Shown: positions 1 through 20,472 of the stretch, piece after piece
How positions within the stretch are numbered: position 1 is the stretch's first letter
How the letters are laid out: every line of letters begins with the position of its first letter
Assembly: GCF_947179165.1 (NCBI RefSeq)
Contig: NC_077242.1
Coordinates: 75,435,097-75,499,096, forward strand
Source: Solanum dulcamara
Lineage: Eukaryota > Streptophyta > Magnoliopsida > Solanales > Solanaceae
Direction: 5' to 3'
DNA length: 64,000 bases
Translations under genes and position numbers: made by a program
The notes under the pieces: generated by a model
Database searches by the model: none
The model's input: the letters and a program-made list of their open reading frames with translations, nothing else
Told to the model about the DNA's origin: nothing

Positions 1-589
1 AAGTTCAATTTATTTTTGGAGGCTATTTTATCCTTTCTGCAAAATCAATGTCCGCCTCGTCGCTGTTTTCGGGTAGAGGTAGGCTCTTGCTTAATGCTTA
101 ATGCTTAAAGTAACTCCTAACTCAGGTCTATATAAAGAATAATATATTCCCTTAAAGAGACATAGCGAAATCTCATAAACTCTTGGAATATTCATAAAGT
201 GATCAAGGCATCAACTACTGTTTTGTCAAAGTCGTTGCCCGACATTCCTAATGATCAAATACATTGCAAGGAGGTCCAAATCATTCTATATTCAAGAAAT
301 ACACTATTAACGCCCTCAAATCACAGAGAAAATTTAGAGAAAAGAATCAAGAGAGGGACAAAATTGTTATCACAAATAGTTATTAATAAAATCGTTGTAT
401 CATCATATTTTATCTGTAATTGGAGTTTATTTTTCATGATCACTTTAAATTTGTTACGAACAATAATACATTTATTGAGGATCTGACATAAATTCGAGAT
501 CAATTTTTTTAAAAAGCCCAAACAACACAAATAATTGGTTTCTTATCTTAGTGTAAGGGATTTGAATGATTTTTTTTAAAGTAACTTAC
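1..589. other. Intron or 3' flank of the YIF1 gene, no exon recognised
   Basis: This stretch follows the last visible YIF1 exon (donor at 589-584 on the minus strand). I looked for the next conserved YIF1 segment on the minus strand and did not find it, so the remaining exons should lie left of the window. The open frames here are short and AT-rich and resemble nothing I know. Confidence 0.5.
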
Positions 590-2519
590 TTGGTGGTAAT
601 GCCCAAGAAATATCCAGCAAGAACCAAATAAGTTCCAAAAGCCATCATAGGGATGTACAAATCAGGTGCATTTATATCATAAATTGGAGGTTTGAATGAA
701 AATTCTCCTCCATCCATATCTGAAGCTCTCATCCAATGTCCCTAAAAACATGTTTATATATGATAAAAACATATCATATTTTGAATTAAAAAAATTGCAC
801 TATATATTAGAGAATATTAATTACTTAATCAAAATTGCTAACATAATTAATATACAACTAAAACAAATCTTATATGTATACATTAATTAAGATTTTCTTA
901 TTATATAGGAGATACGAACACAAATTAAGGACTTGATGTTTATGAATTCCTATCTACGAACTTAAATTAATATTATAATAATAATCGGGTTCACAATCAA
1001 ATAAATATAAATATTTAGTTGATTTTATATATGTGTGTGTGTGTGTTTATGGACAAAAGTTCAATAAAAAATTAAGTTATATGCACACACTACAACAAAT
1101 AAAGGATTTGCCGCAAAATATAATTGTCGTTATATTATATTTAGCGATAATAATAAATATGAGTATCTACAATAAGCACTCTATAAAAATGCTGCTAAAG
1201 GCTTTAGCGACTCTGAATTCAATGACATTAACTCAATTGTCGCTAAATATTGTTGAGGTAATTAAAAAAAAATTATTGCCACTAAATGTCTCTTTTGTCA
1301 TAGTGACTATATTGTTTAACCTATAATAGTAGGCTATTTAATTACAATTTTTATCAAGTTATTAATAACTAATGGTTATCATGGAAATCACATGTAATTA
1401 CATAATTTAAACTCTAATGAATTAAAATGCAACAAGTTGTGGACTTTACCTTGTGAAGAAATGGGAACAAAATCACCTTCAATTTATTCTTCACATAATC
1501 TTCATTCACTTGAAAATAGTACTGAGGATTGGAAATGTATCTGCCAATCTGTAAGTAGTAAAGAAATTTAATAATGGAAAATATAGTGCACCAAATTCAA
1601 GTAGTAAAGAAATTTAATAATGGAAAATATAGTGCACCAAATTCCTTCAAACTAAATAAACAACATCCACATATTCTAAAATTTACTTTTGGAAAAAGTC
1701 TTGTATAAGCTTATTTGGCCCAAGTTTTTGAAAAGTCAAAAATTGAAATTAATAATAATCTATTTTTTAATAATTTGGTATGTAAAAATACTTTTTGAAA
1801 ATATTGATCAAATACAAATTACTTACAAAGTATTTCTGATTTTCCCAACACACAGACTGCTATCCCATTTTTTTCTTTTTCGAAACACTTTAAAAACTAT
1901 ATTCAAATCTCTTTATAACAATAATCCATTATAACATATAAATTATCGTTAAAACCGACTTTCATATTATATTATATATTTCTTATAACACCATCTCACT
2001 ATAACAATTAAAAATATGCGAACAAACGACCACTACAACAAGTAAACGATTATTTAGCATCAATAATATAATTATCGTTATATTATATTTACCGGTAATA
2101 ATAAATATTGGTATTTATAACCAACATTCTATATAAATGCCGCTAGAGGATTTAGCGACAATAAATGCAATGTCATTAACTCAATTGTCGCTTAATGATT
2201 TTGCGTCAATAAATACTACCGCTAAAAAAAAATCTATTATCTAGTAGACACTATTATAAACTGATTTCGGAAGCTTGACCAAATGAACTATTAATTATAT
2301 TTTTATTTTTATTTTTAAAAAAAAAAGTATACTTACATTGCTTTGAACATAGGCAGAACTTGAACCTAAAACTTTTTCTCCATAAGCACCAAGTTCACTT
2401 TTGATAAGATCAGATCCAGCATCATATAATAGCATACTCCCAAGTGATGAATCAATTTGTTGAGTACGAGTCTTCTTGTGATATTCTGATGTTTCATACA
2501 TTGTTGACCCCATTATCAT
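590..2519 (-). CDS. YIF1: YIF1/HRF1-family integral membrane protein, 5' part (partial)
   Basis: Three minus-strand exons are visible: 2520-2337 (ATG at 2519, then a second ATG at 2513), 1548-1450 and 741-590, all with GT-AG borders (GTAAGT, GTAAAG, GTAAGT donors). They splice without frame change: 61 codons, 33 codons, then 50 codons plus 2 bases. The middle exon encodes [17 protein letters not shown] and the third encodes [19 protein letters not shown], both hallmarks of YIF1. Family members are multi-spanning proteins that pair with YIP1 in ER-Golgi vesicle traffic. The first exon contains [18 protein letters not shown], typical of the plant N-terminal region, but the first ~35 residues lack the Pro/Asn-rich leader I remember from plant YIF1, so this may be a diverged paralogue. 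The transmembrane C-terminal half lies outside the window. No stop or frameshift is seen. Confidence 0.88.
1088..1310. mobile_element. CACTA-end repeat copy 1 in a YIF1 intron
   Basis: Begins CACTACAACAA, the terminal motif of En/Spm (CACTA) elements, and continues with alternating segments containing TCGTTATATTATATTTA and TTGTCGCTAAAT. The same order of segments recurs at 2034-2245. No clean inverted right end was found, so this is a degraded or one-ended copy. Confidence 0.5.
2034..2245. mobile_element. CACTA-end repeat copy 2 in a YIF1 intron
   Basis: Begins CACTACAACAAG and shares with copy 1 the blocks TATCGTTATATTATATTTA, the AATAATAAATATTGGTAT type and CAATTGTCGCTTAA, in the same order and direction. 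The two copies lie in consecutive introns either side of the 1548-1450 exon. Confidence 0.5.
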
Positions 2520-3307
2520 ACTGCAAAAGAAAAAATATATATATTAATTGACAATTTCTATCGCTAAATAATAAAAGTCATCGCTAATTCTATTTAATGA
2601 TAGAGTATCGAAAAATCATGTAGCTACCGGCTATTCATTGACAGATTAATAACGAATTTCATAGCTAATTTTTATTGTATGTGGTTCGAGGATGTAACTT
2701 ATGGTCAATGGGTTCAACTGATTTTAGTATGTTCAAGATGAAATATTAATAGAGATGTGAATTATTACTAAGAATTCAATATATAAATATTAAATTTTGA
2801 GTTGTCGATTATTCAAAAAGTACAATGTAAATCAGCATGAAGAACCTTAAATGTTAAATCCTTCAAATTCAAATTATGAATTTGTCTTTACACATAGAAG
2901 CAATTTTCAAACCTCAACTAGGAGTTATTCACATTTTGTTTGATTATAGGGCAAAAGCGGACAACATATGCTATAGATTTGAGTTGTGACAAATATAATA
3001 TGAGAGACACTAGTATTCTCTTAGTATGATGGTGGAACAAATCTCAACCAAGATGTTTGAGTCCTTATAAAGAGGGTGTATATGACGCTCCTGAAGGAGG
3101 GTGGAAGGCTTCTAGATTTGCAAGCTTTCGAAGATGAGGTGTATGTGATATCTTAGGTGAATCTCATTTGAAATTGGAAGAGAAAAATGAAGAACTTTAT
3201 AAGGGTAAGTTCAAGTGATCAGATGACACATTTTTGGATAATAAGTGCACAAAATTAAAAGTTAAGTAATATAGAAATTCTAATTTCATGAAACCATTCG
3301 ATCTGAA

Positions 3308-3428
3308 TGGTATACAACAACAACAACTCAGTGAAATTCCACAACGTGAGGTCTGGGGAGGGTAGAGTGTACGCAGACCTTACTCCTATCAAGGTAGGAC
3401 GGCTGTTTCCGAGAGACCCTCGGCTCAA
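3308..3428 (-). mobile_element. TS-type SINE, 3' part
   Basis: Read on the minus strand it runs from GAGCCGAGGGTCTC through GGTCTGCGTACACTC and CCTCCCCAGACC to a GTTGTTGTTGT tail. That is the 3' body and tail of the TS SINE as I remember it. The tRNA-derived head is missing or diverged. It lies upstream of the YIF1 coding exons, probably in a 5' UTR intron. Confidence 0.75.
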
Positions 3429-3761
3429 AAAAAAAACATAAAAAAAGATAAAAAGGGGACAGATAAGGTTAAGAAATTCAAAGCGATATAGGAAAATAAA
3501 TAACGAAAATGTCGCAGATAAAATAGAGTAATCAAAGTACAGAAAGTAATAAATAATAACAAAAATACCAGAAATAAGAGCACAAGAAATTGTAATGTGC
3601 TAATGCGCCTACGAATAGAGAAGAATAACAAAACTATGTACTAGTCTTCTACCCTAATGTGGATCTTCCACACCCTCCTATCTAAGATCATGTACTTTGT
3701 AAGTCAGATGATAACACAAATGAATATTGAAAAATGATATAAAGTGGAGTAATTATGTACC

Positions 3762-3860
3762 TTTTTGATTTTGAAGAAGTTTACTCAAGACACCATGCAG
3801 AAAGCTTTTTGCTTCTTAATTTGCAGAAATTAAAAGATGGACTCTCTTTTCTTTGTGTTC
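3762..3860 (-). promoter_or_regulatory. Possible 5' UTR exon of the YIF1 gene
   Basis: The coding exon begins right after an acceptor (AG at 2522-2521) with the ATG one base in, so a non-coding upstream exon is expected. On the minus strand, 3762 is followed by GTACAT, a plausible donor, and the preceding sequence has no in-frame ATG with useful coding. The 5' limit is a guess. Confidence 0.3.
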
Positions 3861-3959
3861 TTTTTATACATTTTCAAGAGGAATTATTATTATTATCATT
3901 ATTATATACTTTATTTTATTTTATTTTTGTTATTTTGATTTTGCATGGTATGAGATGAC

Positions 3960-5880
3960 AAAAATTTAGATGGTCCGCAACCCAATGCCACAAATTTTTT
4001 TATTTAAAAAAATTGATTACTGAAATTGCAGTTGTATTTTAATGAAATGAAACTACTAATTAATTAATACCAATATGAATACGTGACTCTTTTTGCAGTA
4101 TAGTGTTAGGTCGGCCTCTCTGCTATATAAGTTATACCTGCAAGCTTTGGACCACACCAGTCATTTTCCCAATACATTACATTAAAGGCGGAGTTGAGAG
4201 TTCAATTTTACGAGTTCAAAATTTTAAAATGATGATTTCAAGTCTTAAGTACTGAATTCTAAACTTAATATTTATAGATAATGAATTTGAGCAAAAATTG
4301 AGTTAGATTGAATCCGTATTCAAACTTCTACATCCACTCATGAGTTACATACTAGATCACCATATACAGTCAAATCTATCTATAATAGGCATGGGCAGAG
4401 GTAGGGTACTACAAGGGGATCATACAAATTCTCTTCATAGAAAAATTACATTGTTTATAAGGTTAAAATTATTTCTTAGCTATATTAAGTAGATGTTGAA
4501 TTCGCCTGACTTTTTCATATGTTTGCCTCTTAGTGAAATTCAAGGTCCGCTACCTATAACAGGCTCGTTTGTTTGGATTTTCTTTTACCTATTAGAGAAA
4601 TTAGTCGTTATATACTTATAACATTATTTGATATTTAAAAGCGGGTATTTGCGCACTTAGTCCATTGTGTTTGAATCATAAAATGCACGTTTTCCTTTTC
4701 AAATGAGATGATCTTTAATTTTTGCCCTTTAGCAGCAATCGAAGTTATACTTTGTAGTGGGACATAAATTCTTTAGAAACGAATGTCATGCTCGTACATT
4801 ACTTGTAAAATATTATAATACGAAAATATTAACTTACACCCGCCACATAAAATAAGAGCAAAAGTGTGAATGGCCCGTTTTGAATCCATTGTAGTCGTTA
4901 TCTAGTCAAATGGGCTTCTGAATCTGAAACCCAGGATGTCCAATACTGAGGCCCATATCTTCTTGAAAAAATAATCACATCCATGTTACAAACTATTCAC
5001 ATCTACTACTACAAAAACCCCTATTAAAGAATTAACTTATATAGCCGCTCGTTCAATTACTTCAACTGAAAATAGCCAACAGATAAATAATTAATGTATG
5101 ATATATATATATATATATATAATTATATATAAGCGATATATAATATGTATATACTGACTAGAAAAAATAAATGATAAATTCGGCTATTTATATAAAGATT
5201 CCAAGACTATTCTAGCATAATATCTACTACATGGTTACAAATTTGATAGCGTAAGTATAGTTAATGACAGAGTTATCTTATTCAAGATCAGTTAACTGGC
5301 ACCCTTTCATCAAAAAATTACATCACGTAATTGGATCGTATTCTTTTTTGTGTGTGTGTTATATATGATACGTTGGATCTATAATTTCAAAATTTCAAGT
5401 GATACATTGATAAAAATCTTAATTAAAAATTTAATCTAGTAAGTTCAAAGTTTTTTATATAATGACATTGATTAGTAGTCAAAATATCCCAAAGAACTCA
5501 GTCGATCCATTAATTAACTTATCTGGGAAAAAGAAGTTTGTGGTAGATTATTAAATCCGTTAATTTTTTAATTAGTCTTTTGTTTACCATAAATAAGTTG
5601 TTAAAATGGAGCTTTCTTCGAGAAATTTGTACTAATGATTGATCTTTCACAATTATACAAGATGATTATATCAAAATACATTATCTATTAAGTTCGATTT
5701 TATGACATATCTCGAATATTCTTTTAGTTATATGACTCTTTTATATGACATTATAAAAAATTATATAAATCGTAAAAATTGAAATTATAAATTTTAATCA
5801 GTATAAAATAAATAATGGATGTATAATCATTATAGAGATAATAATGATCAAAAACATATTTGAACTATCAGTTTTTTGCA
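3960..5880. other. Intergenic spacer left of the SINE at 5.9 kb
   Basis: AT-rich DNA with stops in all frames, including an (AT)n run at about 5101-5121. No conserved coding segment was recognised. It includes the likely promoter side of the YIF1 gene at its left end. Confidence 0.6.
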
Positions 5881-5883
5881 AGT

Positions 5884-5998
5884 TTTTTTTGATGACTGTG
5901 GTGTTCGGGTTAGCTTTTGCGCACCTCACTAATTTCACGGAATACGTGCCACCTCCCAACAACAACAGATATCAGGTAACGTAACTCTGTAAGTTTCA
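5884..5998 (-). mobile_element. SolS-type tRNA-derived SINE
   Basis: The minus strand reads GGGAGGTGGCACGTATTCC, then GAGGTGCGCAAAAGCTAACC and ACACCACAGTCATCA followed by an A run. The same block order (GGGAGGTAGCA, GAGGTGCGCG, CACCACCGTTGTA) appears on the plus strand at 37.25-37.34 kb. This is a common Solanaceae SINE tail; the 5' head is not clear. Confidence 0.65.
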
Positions 5999-7090
5999 TA
6001 CTTTAATTATCAGTTGTTGTTTTCTTCCTATCGGAATTATCACTATCTATGTATTAAAACAAAATTAACCTCAACTATCAATTGTTTCTTTTTCCTATTT
6101 AAACGATAATTGGCTGATCATTATATTTTGAATCTACAGTAGTTCGTCTTGGACCAAATCGCGAACTCTTTTGAACAATTTGTATAGCCATAAATCCTAT
6201 TGTGACATCTTTTGGTCCAGCTAGAAAAAAAAAATATCAGATAGTTGAGATTTGTTTTAATTTATATATAATGATAATTCAAATTTAAAAATAATAATTA
6301 ATAATTAAAATATGAAAATAAAAAAATTATATAAACGGGTACGTAAAAATATTGAATGAATTTTGGGTCACAGAGAAAGCACAATATTGTCAATTTAATG
6401 ATTTATGAACTATGAAGTGGTCAAAGAGTAGGGTACCATATAGTCGTATGGAAGTGATATTTTGATTTGATGGCTTTGAGTAGGGTGAAGGTCTATGCAT
6501 AGTACATTACTATAAATTATTATTAGTAATTAATTAACGCGTAATAGTAAAACAAGAATTTAAGGAGTTTAAGTATAGCCAAAGCAAAAACTTAGATGAA
6601 TCATGAATTAATTAGACAATGTGTAATCGTAAAACAAAAATTTATGGACTTTCATGAAGCAAAAATGGAAGACTAATTAGCTTGGACGAACAACTAGTAG
6701 TAATGGTCGATAGTGATTATATTGTCATGGTATGTTGGAGAAATTTTTATATGTATTATAGTTTAAATTTTAGTAATTTAATAGAAAAAATGTGTATTTT
6801 GTGAAATAACAATCATATATATATGTGGAAATATAATAGTCAAAAATTTATTTAAACTATTATATTTGATGAATTTCGCAGCTTAACTATCAATTATTCT
6901 TCTTTTTTATTTATAATATCACAATCTATATATTAAAAACACCTATTAATTAGAAAGAGTAATAAATAAGCTAAATCCTAGAAAGTCAAAGCAAGTCGTT
7001 ATGTATTATGTATAAATAAATAGATTGGAGTCATGCCTAACCCCTCAATCATAAGAATGATTTGTAAAAATAAAAATAAAAAAGTATAAA
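5999..7090. other. Gene-free spacer
   Basis: AT-rich DNA containing blocks of the kind ACTATCAATTGTT that recur near other inverted-repeat elements in this window. Around 6540-6660 two similar ~100-bp segments (each with GTAATAGTAAAAC or GTAATCGTAAAAC) lie head to tail. No gene seen. Confidence 0.5.
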
Positions 7091-7094
7091 TGAA

Positions 7095-7338
7095 TGAGTG
7101 AAGGGTAAAAGTTTCATTTAAAGTATTTCGATTTTTTAAGTTTTATATTTGAATTATTATTTTTGTGCGAGTTTTCTATCTGAATCATTATTAACTATTT
7201 ATCAAAATACACCATAACTATCAGTTGTTCCATTTTCTTACCTGAATGATGGTGATATTTTACGTAAGAAACTCATATACTAGATAATTTAAATATGAAA
7301 TTTAAAAAATCAAGATACTTTAAATGTATTTTTGACTG
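7095..7338. mobile_element. MITE with ~55-bp terminal inverted repeats
   Basis: The left end carries CATTTAAAGTATTTCGATTTT and the reverse complement of the right end carries CATTTAAAGTATCTTGATTTT, with similarity extending about 55 bp inward. Target-site duplication not determined; superfamily unknown (Mutator-like possible). Confidence 0.55.
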
Positions 7339-7419
7339 TTAACTCTAAATAAATTAAATTGCAAGAAGTTTGTGAAAGAAATAAAATAGACAGATATTTC
7401 ACTTTCAAGTCAGTACATA

Positions 7420-7785
7420 GAGCCCGTTTGGATGGGCTTAAAAAAAGTAACTTTTATGTATGAAGTGCTTTTAGAACTTTAAAGTGCTGAAAGTTATTTT
7501 TATAAATAAGCAGTTGAGTGTTTGGATAAAAGTGCTTAAATGAGGAAAAATATGTGAATGTTAGGGTTAAAAGAATAAAAAGGGTAGTTTGGGAATTTAG
7601 TTAAAATATAAGGGATATAAAAGTAATTTCCATGGTCAAAGAAAATGACTTTAAGCACTTAGAAAAAAAAAAGTTAGAAATCCTAACTTTTCATTTTTGA
7701 CTGACTTTAAGAACTTTCTGGCTTAAAGTTAGCATTAGTCAAACACGTCCAAAAGCTGAAAAGGGGCTTTAATCCAAACGGGCTC
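7420..7785. mobile_element. MITE with GAGCCCGTTTGG inverted ends
   Basis: Left end GAGCCCGTTTGGATGGGCTT, right end the inverted AATCCAAACGGGCTC, so at least 14 bp of perfect terminal inversion. ATA flanks both sides and could be a 3-bp target duplication, which would suit a PIF/Harbinger MITE. It contains no coding potential. Confidence 0.75.
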
Positions 7786-8216
7786 ATACTCTTAGATGCA
7801 CATGAGAATCCTGTGGAGACATAAATTCATGGACAACAATTTCACAATTTTTTCTTAAAGAAAGATTGGAAAATATGTAATTTATTTGGATTTTATATAT
7901 ATTCACCCCTAAAGTTCGTAGCTAAGATGATTGTTTGATAATTTGTTGTTAATTTTCGTTAGATAAGATTCACGTTGGACTTTTAATTATGTTTAATTAA
8001 ATGCAGCAGGAAACAAGATCTCATTAATCTAGGGCAAGATCTCATTCATCTTATACTATACATAAAGAAACTTCAATTCAAAGCAAACAATTTAGTATAG
8101 TTATTTTTAGGTCTTGATTGACTTTTTTGGCTCTTCATTGTCTTTGTTGTAGGATTCTAAAGCCTCTAGAGTCGATGTATTTCTTTTTTATTGCAAGCAA
8201 TTACTCTTTCAGAAAT
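7786..8216. other. Gene-free spacer
   Basis: Nothing recognised apart from AT-rich unique-looking sequence. Confidence 0.5.
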
Positions 8217-8432
8217 TATTAATCCGTTTAGAAAAGAATATTTTTTTTCTTTTTTGGTAATTTTTTAATTCTAATTTTTCTCATGACATGTAATAGCACA
8301 AGTTTAAATGACATTTTGCACATTCTATATATCTTTAATTTAAAATCAAAAAATTCAAAAAATTTTATTTTATTTTTTAAAACTCTATATCAAATCGAAC
8401 TAGACAAATAAATTAAAATGGAGGGAGTATTA
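8217..8432 (-). mobile_element. Stowaway-type MITE, one end preserved
   Basis: The right end reads ATGGAGGGAGTATT, which inverted is the ACTCCCTCC terminus of Stowaway (Tc1/mariner) MITEs. The interior on the minus strand matches a very common Solanaceae Stowaway as I remember it. The left terminus is degraded. Confidence 0.55.
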
Positions 8433-10797
8433 TTTTTTATTTATATTTATCATTTTCTAAAAGGATTGGATTGAGGAGGCAAAGGATTAGATGAGGTGTA
8501 TGTGACAACTAGGGCAGAGCAAGGGTATCGAAGAGTTCAATTGAATAATTCATTCAAAAATTATATCGTATAAATAAGATACATAACGGAATATAATTTT
8601 TTATAGTTATTTTTCGCCAAAGGTTGCAGAGTATATGAAAAATTTACCACCCCAAATCCTTTTTCCAGAGTGAGTTGAAGGTATAGCCATTATTTGAAAA
8701 GATGAAACTCACTCGAGATTAATTGAGACCAATGTTATGAGCTTTTAAAACAGAATTGAATCTTTGTAAAGTTGGTGATGATCACTATGAGTCTTTCAAC
8801 AAAGTTGTTCGACATGGCAATGAAAAAAGAATTCATTAGCTCGTCATTCAGTACAAATCAACAAAACTTCAGAATTCATAAAGTGTGCATAAACGTCTCA
8901 TATACATATATAAATTATCAAATCACATCAGTATATTAGAGAAATTTAAGCATAATAGTAATAAAGGATGTTGAAAAACAACTTCAAATTACATATTCGG
9001 ATTCAAATGCAATAATTTTGCATTATCCAAAACTTTTAACTAAAATTTCTGACTCCATCATCAATGACGGGAGACAGTCCTAGGGTTGTGAGACCTACGA
9101 AAGATTAATGCGCACATGTAGGATACACAAGTAGTAAAAGCCACAATTCATCAACGACATGCATTTAACACTATGGAATTGATGAATCATATTCAAATGT
9201 ACCAAACTAATAGTTTTAATTATTGTCCTCTCATAACCCGCCCCTCCCTAAAGCCAACAGACATATAAAATTGATGTTGTTGCGACTATATCTTTCGATT
9301 TGTGAGATATATTACTAAAAATGACATGACTCAGTTGAAAAATATTGTTCTGACATAATATACGGCGGACTAGAATGATATTTTTGTATCGATCAATGTC
9401 GTTTCATTTCATCGCTTATATTATTATTATTGTCCTTGTATGTCCATAATTTTGATAAATGATAAGTACATTTCAATTTATTTCAGATCATATCTTAATT
9501 ATATCGTTATTATTGTCCTATATATGTATGCCCCCTATATATTTTTGACAAAAGATAATTACATTTAATTTGTTTCTTATCATATCTTAAATCGTTATTA
9601 TTGTCCCATGCGACCAATCTTTGACCAAATAAACTTATTTTATAGTATTCACATAAACAAAATAAATAATTGTACTTTACTTATCAATTTAGTAATTCTG
9701 TCCATTACTATATATAAAAATTAACATATATACCAATTAGACAAATGATATTAGAGATGGTAATCATTACTTGCTAAATGATGAACAATTATTGAGTTTT
9801 CTTATTTTGTACAATTTGATATAAGTAACTAGCTATTTCGAGTCCTACGAAAGAAGAAATTTAGAATAAGGAGTGTTTCTTCCTTGAATAGGCCTACACA
9901 AATTAGAAATAGAACTAGAAAATAGTTTACGAATTTGATCGAATTCAGTAGCTCAAGTCTCTAAATTTTGTATTTATATTTTAAGAAATTCATTAAATAT
10001 ATATAAATTATAATTTAGAACTCAATAAGAACTAATCCATAAGCTAAGCTTCAACATATTGGACTGTTGAATAAAACATGACTTAGGACAAAAATGAGAA
10101 TGGCCAAATTAAATATCTAGAAACATCAATTTTGGTAACAATGGATTAACAAATATAACTAAAAAGAAAATACAATTTAAAAAATAATCAATGACACATC
10201 ACATGGATATTAGATATTAAAACCAACCAACCTAACTACTCAGCATTTAGCAATGAGTAATACCCACTTCATTTAACAAACACAACATCAAAATCTATAA
10301 AATTCACATGATGATAGTTAAACCAAAAGGGAATGATCAGATAAGGTTGATGATCCACCCCATAAACCCTAATTTTTTAAGGGAATTCTCCAGGTGTTTT
10401 TCGATTTACAATTATTGAAAATATTTCTTTATAAATATTTATCAAAAATATTTCTTCTGACGAGCCAAATTTTGACTTGATATTTGTTAAAAATTAACAA
10501 TTTTTTAACCGTTTATATTCATCCCACCATATTCCTTGATAATCGGATAAACTCTACTCTCCTCCCCCTCCCCCTCCCCTCCTCATCCCCATAACATTAA
10601 AATAAAAAGAGAGAGAATATTATATAAGTACTATATTATACTAGACAATTAATAGTCATATTCATGAATAGAAACTTTGACTGCCATCATATTTTATTCA
10701 GTTTGTCTAATCAAATTATTCAGCACTGCCTTTGCTAATTTGTCATTATTTTCATGATTTGGACATGTTATATAGTACTGATCATATATAAATCCAT
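8433..10797. other. Gene-free spacer with a weak ~100-bp repeat
   Basis: No gene recognised. Between about 9410 and 9640 three diverged head-to-tail segments share TCGTTATTATTGTCC and TATCATATCTTAA-type blocks. A polypyrimidine tract (CTCCTCCCCCTCC type) lies at 10556-10585. Confidence 0.45.
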
Positions 10798-11585
10798 ACC
10801 CCAACTTTCAACAATAATCATTTTCTCCTTTTTATCCTAATTTATTTTTTAAATGTCTATTTTATCCTGTGTATTATCAACCTTTGTTTTCTTTTTTTTA
10901 CTTCTTTAAAATCATGAATTTTTATTTTTTTATTCTTGGTAGCAAAATTTTCTATTAAAAAACAAAAATTATTTTTTCTATTTGAAAAAACTAAAGTAAA
11001 AAAATTCTAATTGAATATATAAATTATTGACGTTTTATAATGAAATAAATGAGTAGAGTAAAAAGTGAATATTTTAATAATAATCAAAACTCTAATGCAT
11101 AATATTTATCTTTCGTAATCTAAGTATTTATAGATTTTTATTTAAGCACATTAAAATTATAAGTAGAATAATTTTTTTATCAGTTTGTCATTAAAATTTA
11201 TTTTATTATTTATGATTATTATTTTAATATTACATGCATTTAATATGTATATGTATATAAATGCATGTTTCAATTCTCTCTTATTCTTAAATGTCTGAAT
11301 AGATAAACGATTTTTGTTTATCAATAATAAAATATTTTTTAAATTAAAAAATAAAAAATTATTTACAATACAAAAAAGATAATCTTTTAATTTTTTTTAT
11401 AGGATATACCTTTATTTTATTAATATTCTTGTATTATTTTTTAAATATATTTAAAAGCTATTATATTATTTATTATTTTTATTTGTATAAATAGGTGATG
11501 AAAGATAAAAAATCAAGGATAAAATAGATATTTCATGAAATAAGGAGGGAAAATGATTATTATTAAAAATTGAGGGGAGTTTAAT
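10798..11585. mobile_element. Inverted-repeat element, ~75-bp ends
   Basis: The left end contains AATAATCATTTTCTCC and TCTATTTTATCC; the reverse complement of the right end contains AATAATCATTTTCCCTCC and TCTATTTTATCC in the same spacing. The interior is extremely AT-rich and non-coding. The limits and target duplication are uncertain; a Mutator-like MITE is plausible. Confidence 0.5.
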
Positions 11586-12767
11586 TTTTAAATCAAAGTT
11601 GGTAGGAAAATAATTTTGACCCAAATAAAAAATCTACATGTAACCATAGTATAGGTAATGATGAAAATCTTCATAGTTTTTCAATTACCAAGAAGAGCCA
11701 AAATTATAATTTATTTATTATTTATTTTTTATGAAATGTATAAAAATGCAATCTTTGTCAGTTGGCCTCTCTGCATAACTTTTTTCTCTTGTACAATATA
11801 TATTCATACAATATAATCCAAAACCCCACACACACCTTTCTATTAATCCTTCTCTTTTAACCTATTGCCCTCCTCTTTAATTTTCCTACTTCATTGGACC
11901 ACTATTTCCTAATAAAGCCAGAGATGCATGTGGGTGGTTAAGAGTGGTTGGTATAGGAACGGTACATATAAGGATAAGTAATGAGTATAGTCGAATTCAA
12001 AATTTTAAATTTAACGAATTTAATTTTTAAAATTTAATGACTAGACGATGATTGATCAAGAAGGCTCATGGCATGGGCTACTAACTTGTAACTATAAAAA
12101 GTAAACATTTTATAGGTTAAAAATCTTTATACTATATATCTATCAGTATTAGTTAAACTCTTATTTTCTAAGTAACCTGATCAGCATCAATGAAATTGAG
12201 AGAACTGTGATGTTTTAGGTTTAAGTTTCAGCAAAAGATAAATATTTAGGCAATTTTATTTTATTTGTTAAAATCTTGATGAACATAGTTACTCGATATC
12301 TATGTTCGTGAGAGATAGCAAGTAACTTATGAAATTAGTCGAGATGCGTTCAATCTTACTTATACACCAGTACAACTTTTAGTGTCATATCTTTCAAAAA
12401 CAAGTTATGTACCATTCGATTTACAACCCCTTCTACATCTGCCTTAATGGAATTTATCATATTTTGAATATATCACGTCTAACTAATGCATGCTGACAGG
12501 TAACAAATACTCCATAAAATTAGTCAAGTCACATACAAACTCACCCAAACACCACCGTAAGCCGGGGGTGGGGGTGGGGTAAAAACTCATTATTAATTAG
12601 CTTATCTATACCTCACTCATTAACTCACACAATTCCACCCCCTACAAACCAAACCAAAACCAAACAAACAAAACAATTATAGTAAGCTTCATATATTCTC
12701 CTGTATATATACTCCTACTTTATTTAGGTGACATACATATTATTGAAAAAAGAGGGGAATAAGTGCA
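11586..12767 (+). promoter_or_regulatory. Upstream region of the carboxypeptidase gene
   Basis: No gene is seen. A TATA-like TGTATATATACTCC occurs around 12703-12716, about 55 bp before the ATG, so the transcription start must lie very close to the start codon if it is used. A run of three G tracts (5, 5 and 4 Gs) lies at 12563-12579. CCAAAACCAAAC repeats precede the TATA-like site. Confidence 0.35.
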
Positions 12768-20394
<7,627 letters not shown>

Positions 20395-20451
20395 ATTAAG
20401 AAAATTCAATCAAGACTGTGGGGGGGCAAAAAAGTCAATTTTAATTTATAG

Positions 20452-20472
20452 CTCCCATGAAAATTATGGGAG
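20452..20472 (+). terminator. Hairpin in the carboxypeptidase 3' UTR
   Basis: CTCCCAT and ATGGGAG form a perfect 7-bp stem with a 7-nt loop, 58 bases after the stop codon. It would be part of the mRNA 3' UTR; it is not a proven terminator. A run of eight Gs lies just before it (20418-20426). Confidence 0.45.
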
